From Bacteroidales bacterium (GTDB taxonomy: Bacteria; Bacteroidota; Bacteroidia; Bacteroidales; GCA-2748055), in NCBI GenBank assembly GCA_016936975.1, contig JAFGWU010000064.1, forward strand, positions 1 to 37,731: a DNA stretch of 37,731 nucleotides, read 5' to 3'. Under the pieces are notes generated by a model, which saw only the letters and a list, made by a program, of their open reading frames with translations, was not told the DNA's origin and searched no databases. Position numbers and translations under genes: made by a program. This document shows, one piece after another, positions 35,776-37,731 of this stretch. Each line of letters opens with the position of its first letter. The first letter of the stretch is position 1.

Positions 35776-35951
35776 TATTTATTTTGGAATTATTAATAAT
35801 TGTGTTCAGTCCGGTCACATATTCTTTGATCTTGTTGATGCTGCGCAGCTCGTATAAGTAAATATCAAAATTCGGGAGGAAAAGGAATGTAAATCAGAAG
35901 TTCAACCTTTAAGGAAGGGGAACTTATCCCCGGAAAATATTCCTTAGTTGA
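35753..35951 (-). pseudogene. Frameshifted coding remnant
   Basis: Two overlapping minus-strand frames read like one protein broken by a frameshift. One (ending TGA at 35865-35867) has SLKVELLIYIPFPPEF; the other (ending TAG at 35753-35755) continues with FDIYLYELRSINKIKEYVTG and a hydrophobic end. Neither has a usable start. The rest of the 379-bp gap (35,687-36,065) holds the promoter and a GC-rich palindrome. I do not recognise the parent family. Confidence 0.25.
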
Positions 35952-36007
35952 TTATTGGATATTGTTCCCGGTGCAGTCCTCCTGCACCAGGGCTTATGTC
36001 TTCGTCC

Positions 36008-36021
36008 CGTCCCGCGGGACG
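36008..36021. repeat. GC-rich 14-bp palindrome
   Basis: CGTCCCGCGGGACG is a perfect inverted repeat just past the stop codon of the leftward gene at 36,066. With no T-tract on either side it is a weak terminator at best; it may be part of a dispersed intergenic repeat. Confidence 0.5.
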
Positions 36022-36065
36022 ATACTTCGGCATACACAGTCGGAGGATAAAAGCGAGTGGGCGAT

Positions 36066-37262
36066 TTATTCAAACTTTTCCCTGATCTGGTTCCAGAAAT
36101 CACGGGCAGACTTGATATCCAGTCCCGCTTTTGCTGCCATGGCATCAATATCCGGCTTCCTTCCTGCATTAATCTCAGGTATGACCATACTCATAAATTT
36201 GTTGAGGTTCTCCAGCATTGCCTCACTTTCTTTGTCGGGTTTCTTCCGGAACAATTTTTCGTATTCATTCAGCTCAGGTTCCTTCCCGAGGATTTTTTCA
36301 ACGGTAATCAGCATCGTCGGATGCACCCTCAGGGAAGGTTCATCCGGGAAATCATACCCGCATTCCCGCAAAGCCTCAACAAGTCTTTCGAATCCCCTTT
36401 CGGTAAAAGCAGACAGCAGGATAATCTTTTTGCTCTCGTCATAATAAACCGTGGAGAAGTGCGGGTGTTCTTCCCAGCCCTTCAGCATGAAACGGTATAC
36501 TTCTCCGCTGTACTCCTTTGTAAAATTCTTGTCGAAAACTTTCGAATTGATGGATTCAAGGTCATATTCTGCCAGAACAGACACCAGTTCATCATCCTTG
36601 TGGTTTGTTACCGGCAAGGCTGACCCGGAGAGAAGCATCATATAAGGCACCGGGTCCTTCCAGATATGCAGGATCACGTCCTCTTCATCTTCAACGACAG
36701 GATCAAGCTCGGTGGCGAAGAAGAATATATCATCCGCATCAAAACTGTTATAAGCGGCTATGGGTCCGTAACTCTGCCAGCAGGCTCCGTTATAATTGAT
36801 GAGGTTAAACCACAACCTTACCGGCCGTTCCCTTGCCGTGTCAGTCACTCCGGGGGAATAGAGCAGAAACTGCTCTTCTGAGAACACATCCTCCATGAGA
36901 AAAAAATCTTTTTCGGGTTCGCCAACGATCACGCTGAAGCTGAAGCGCCATGGCTGTTCCGACTGTTCCCGGAGGAATTTCAACTCTTCTGCTGTCAGCC
37001 GCTTCAACTCCGCATGATTCAGGAGATTCCTGATGAGTCCTTCCTCCCTGAAGATCCTGTGTGCCAGGTATTGTGCCTTCAGCCGGTTGACCCTCTCCTC
37101 TCCTATTTCCCCGGAGGCATGTCTGAAGGCATCAAATTCGCGGGACATTTGCTTCTCAAGATTGTTCAGGTTTGCCGCATAATAGATCAGAAAATCGTCA
37201 ATCACCCTTTTGGATATCCGGCTGTTCTCACTGCATACGTCAATGATGGCTCTGTAATTCAT
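36066..37262 (-). CDS. Conserved-looking cytoplasmic protein of unknown function
   Basis: A 398-residue soluble protein with no signal peptide or membrane segment. The N-terminal 100 residues are helical and charged (VIDDFLIYYAANLNNLEKQM, REFDAFRHASGEIGEE). The middle (about 105-320) is mixed alpha/beta with many acidic and aromatic residues (FLMEDVFSEEQFLLYSPGVT, YGPIAAYNSFDADDIFFFAT, KKIILLSAFTERGFERLVEA). The C-terminal 70 residues are helical (LNEYEKLFRKKPDKESEAML, AMAAKAGLDIKSARDFWNQI). I recognise no catalytic motif. It has its own transcription unit between a 379-bp and a 266-bp gap. Codon use looks like its neighbours and the reading frame is clean, so it is a real gene. Confidence 0.8.
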   Translation of the reverse strand: MNYRAIIDVCSENSRISKRVIDDFLIYYAANLNNLEKQMSREFDAFRHASGEIGEERVNRLKAQYLAHRIFREEGLIRNLLNHAELKRLTAEELKFLREQSEQPWRFSFSVIVGEPEKDFFLMEDVFSEEQFLLYSPGVTDTARERPVRLWFNLINYNGACWQSYGPIAAYNSFDADDIFFFATELDPVVEDEEDVILHIWKDPVPYMMLLSGSALPVTNHKDDELVSVLAEYDLESINSKVFDKNFTKEYSGEVYRFMLKGWEEHPHFSTVYYDESKKIILLSAFTERGFERLVEALRECGYDFPDEPSLRVHPTMLITVEKILGKEPELNEYEKLFRKKPDKESEAMLENLNKFMSMVIPEINAGRKPDIDAMAAKAGLDIKSARDFWNQIREKFE

Positions 37263-37491
37263 GATATCAGGTTAGCATGTTCCCGTAACTGCAATATTAA
37301 CAAATCTCCCCGCAGCAAACTAACGTGCTATAAAGATTAAACAACCGTCCGATGTAAAAACCTGAGAATCATAAAGCCTGGCCGTTTGTCCTGTTTAATG
37401 CTCTTCCTGGAGCATAAAGGCCAGCAGATACAGGAAAGCAGGTAATGAACACCGACCAGCAATAAAGGAACCAGATTGAATCAGGTTTCAG

Positions 37492-37499
37492 TATATTTG
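37492..37499 (+). promoter_or_regulatory. Candidate -7 box for the VOC-family gene
   Basis: TATATTTG matches TAnnTTTG exactly, 30 bp before the ATG. The nearest upstream TTG is only 13 bp away (37476-37478), shorter than the usual spacing, so confidence is low. Confidence 0.3.
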
Positions 37500-37528
37500 A
37501 CTATAAAAATGAATTAAATTTTCAGAAG

Positions 37529-37731
37529 ATGAAAATAGAACATTTTGCATTGCAGGTAGAGGATCCGGCCGCAGTAAGCGACTGGTATTGTCGGCACCTG
37601 GGATTTACGGTTAAAAGAGCATCAGACCATCCGGTTTGTGCCCGGTTTCTGGCGGATCATAAAAATGAAAGCATACTGGAAATTTACAATAACCCGAAAG
37701 TGAAAACGCCGGATTACGGTTCAATGGACCC
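37529..37731 (+). CDS. VOC-family (glyoxalase/bleomycin-resistance fold) protein, N-terminal part
   Basis: The first 67 codons of a rightward gene, cut by the window edge. MKIEHFALQVEDPAAVSDWY, CRHLGFTVKR, ARFLADHKNESILEIYNN form the first beta-alpha-beta-beta-beta unit of the vicinal oxygen chelate fold. His5 and the Glu in LEIY are at the positions used to bind metal in VOC enzymes. Members include lyases, dioxygenases and resistance proteins, and the fragment does not tell which. The gene is preceded by a 266-bp gap with a hairpin (ATGCTC/GAGCAT, 37398-37415). Confidence 0.85.
   Translation, partial: MKIEHFALQVEDPAAVSDWYCRHLGFTVKRASDHPVCARFLADHKNESILEIYNNPKVKTPDYGSMD

Noticed and set aside
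1..37731. tRNA, rRNA, insertion sequences or phage attachment sites
   Set aside because: No cloverleaf-like or rRNA-like sequence, transposase, integrase or matched terminal repeats were seen by eye in the gaps.

Overview
The window looks like a chromosome segment of a Bacteroidota bacterium, probably an environmental Bacteroidales/Marinilabiliales-type organism. The evidence is two SusC/SusD pairs, a hybrid two-component system (HTCS), SusD and glycosidase lipoproteins, a type IX secretion sorting domain, and candidate promoters of the Bacteroidota TTG-N17-23-TAnnTTTG type. I see no rRNA, tRNA, CRISPR array or transposase gene.

Region 1 (1-21,285) is a polysaccharide utilisation locus. Reading leftwards it has an HTCS sensor-regulator (13,370-17,275), a GH43 lipoprotein (11,176-12,945), SusC (7,982-11,107), SusD (6,135-7,976), a second SusC without the usual N-terminal extension (3,243-6,092), a second SusD (1,464-3,215), a DUF1735/DUF5627-type lipoprotein (417-1,433) and the start of a LamG-like secreted protein that runs off the left edge. 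Divergent from the HTCS is a 1,185-residue secreted enzyme that joins a GH5 and a GH43 catalytic domain. The order SusC-SusD-SusC-SusD-accessory lipoprotein resembles the xus core of xylan loci, so arabinoxylan or a similar hemicellulose is the best guess for the substrate.

Region 2 (21,286-22,727) holds a UspA-type stress protein and, upstream of it, a 21-bp tandem repeat array made of two sub-families.

Region 3 (22,728-30,898) is the most unusual part. Two gene arms diverge from a 363-bp regulatory region. The leftward arm encodes a small membrane protein, a compact Clp-like AAA+ protein with a possibly broken 5' extension, a small Cys-rich protein, a protein with a degenerate J-like segment and a WD40 protein. 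The rightward arm encodes a membrane-anchored CHAT (caspase-like) protease with a C-terminal Ig-like domain, a divergent sigma-70-like protein and a zf-HC2 (anti-sigma-like) protein. I propose that it is a proteolysis-linked stress or conflict-response module. This is inference from domain content and layout.

Region 4 (30,905-37,731) has a secreted jelly-roll protein, a parallel beta-helix protein with a type IX sorting domain, a PPP-family phosphatase, a 47-residue lipoprotein, a beta-barrel-like protein, an unrecognised 398-residue protein and the start of a VOC (glyoxalase-fold) protein cut by the right edge. Short repeats and one decayed coding remnant lie between them.
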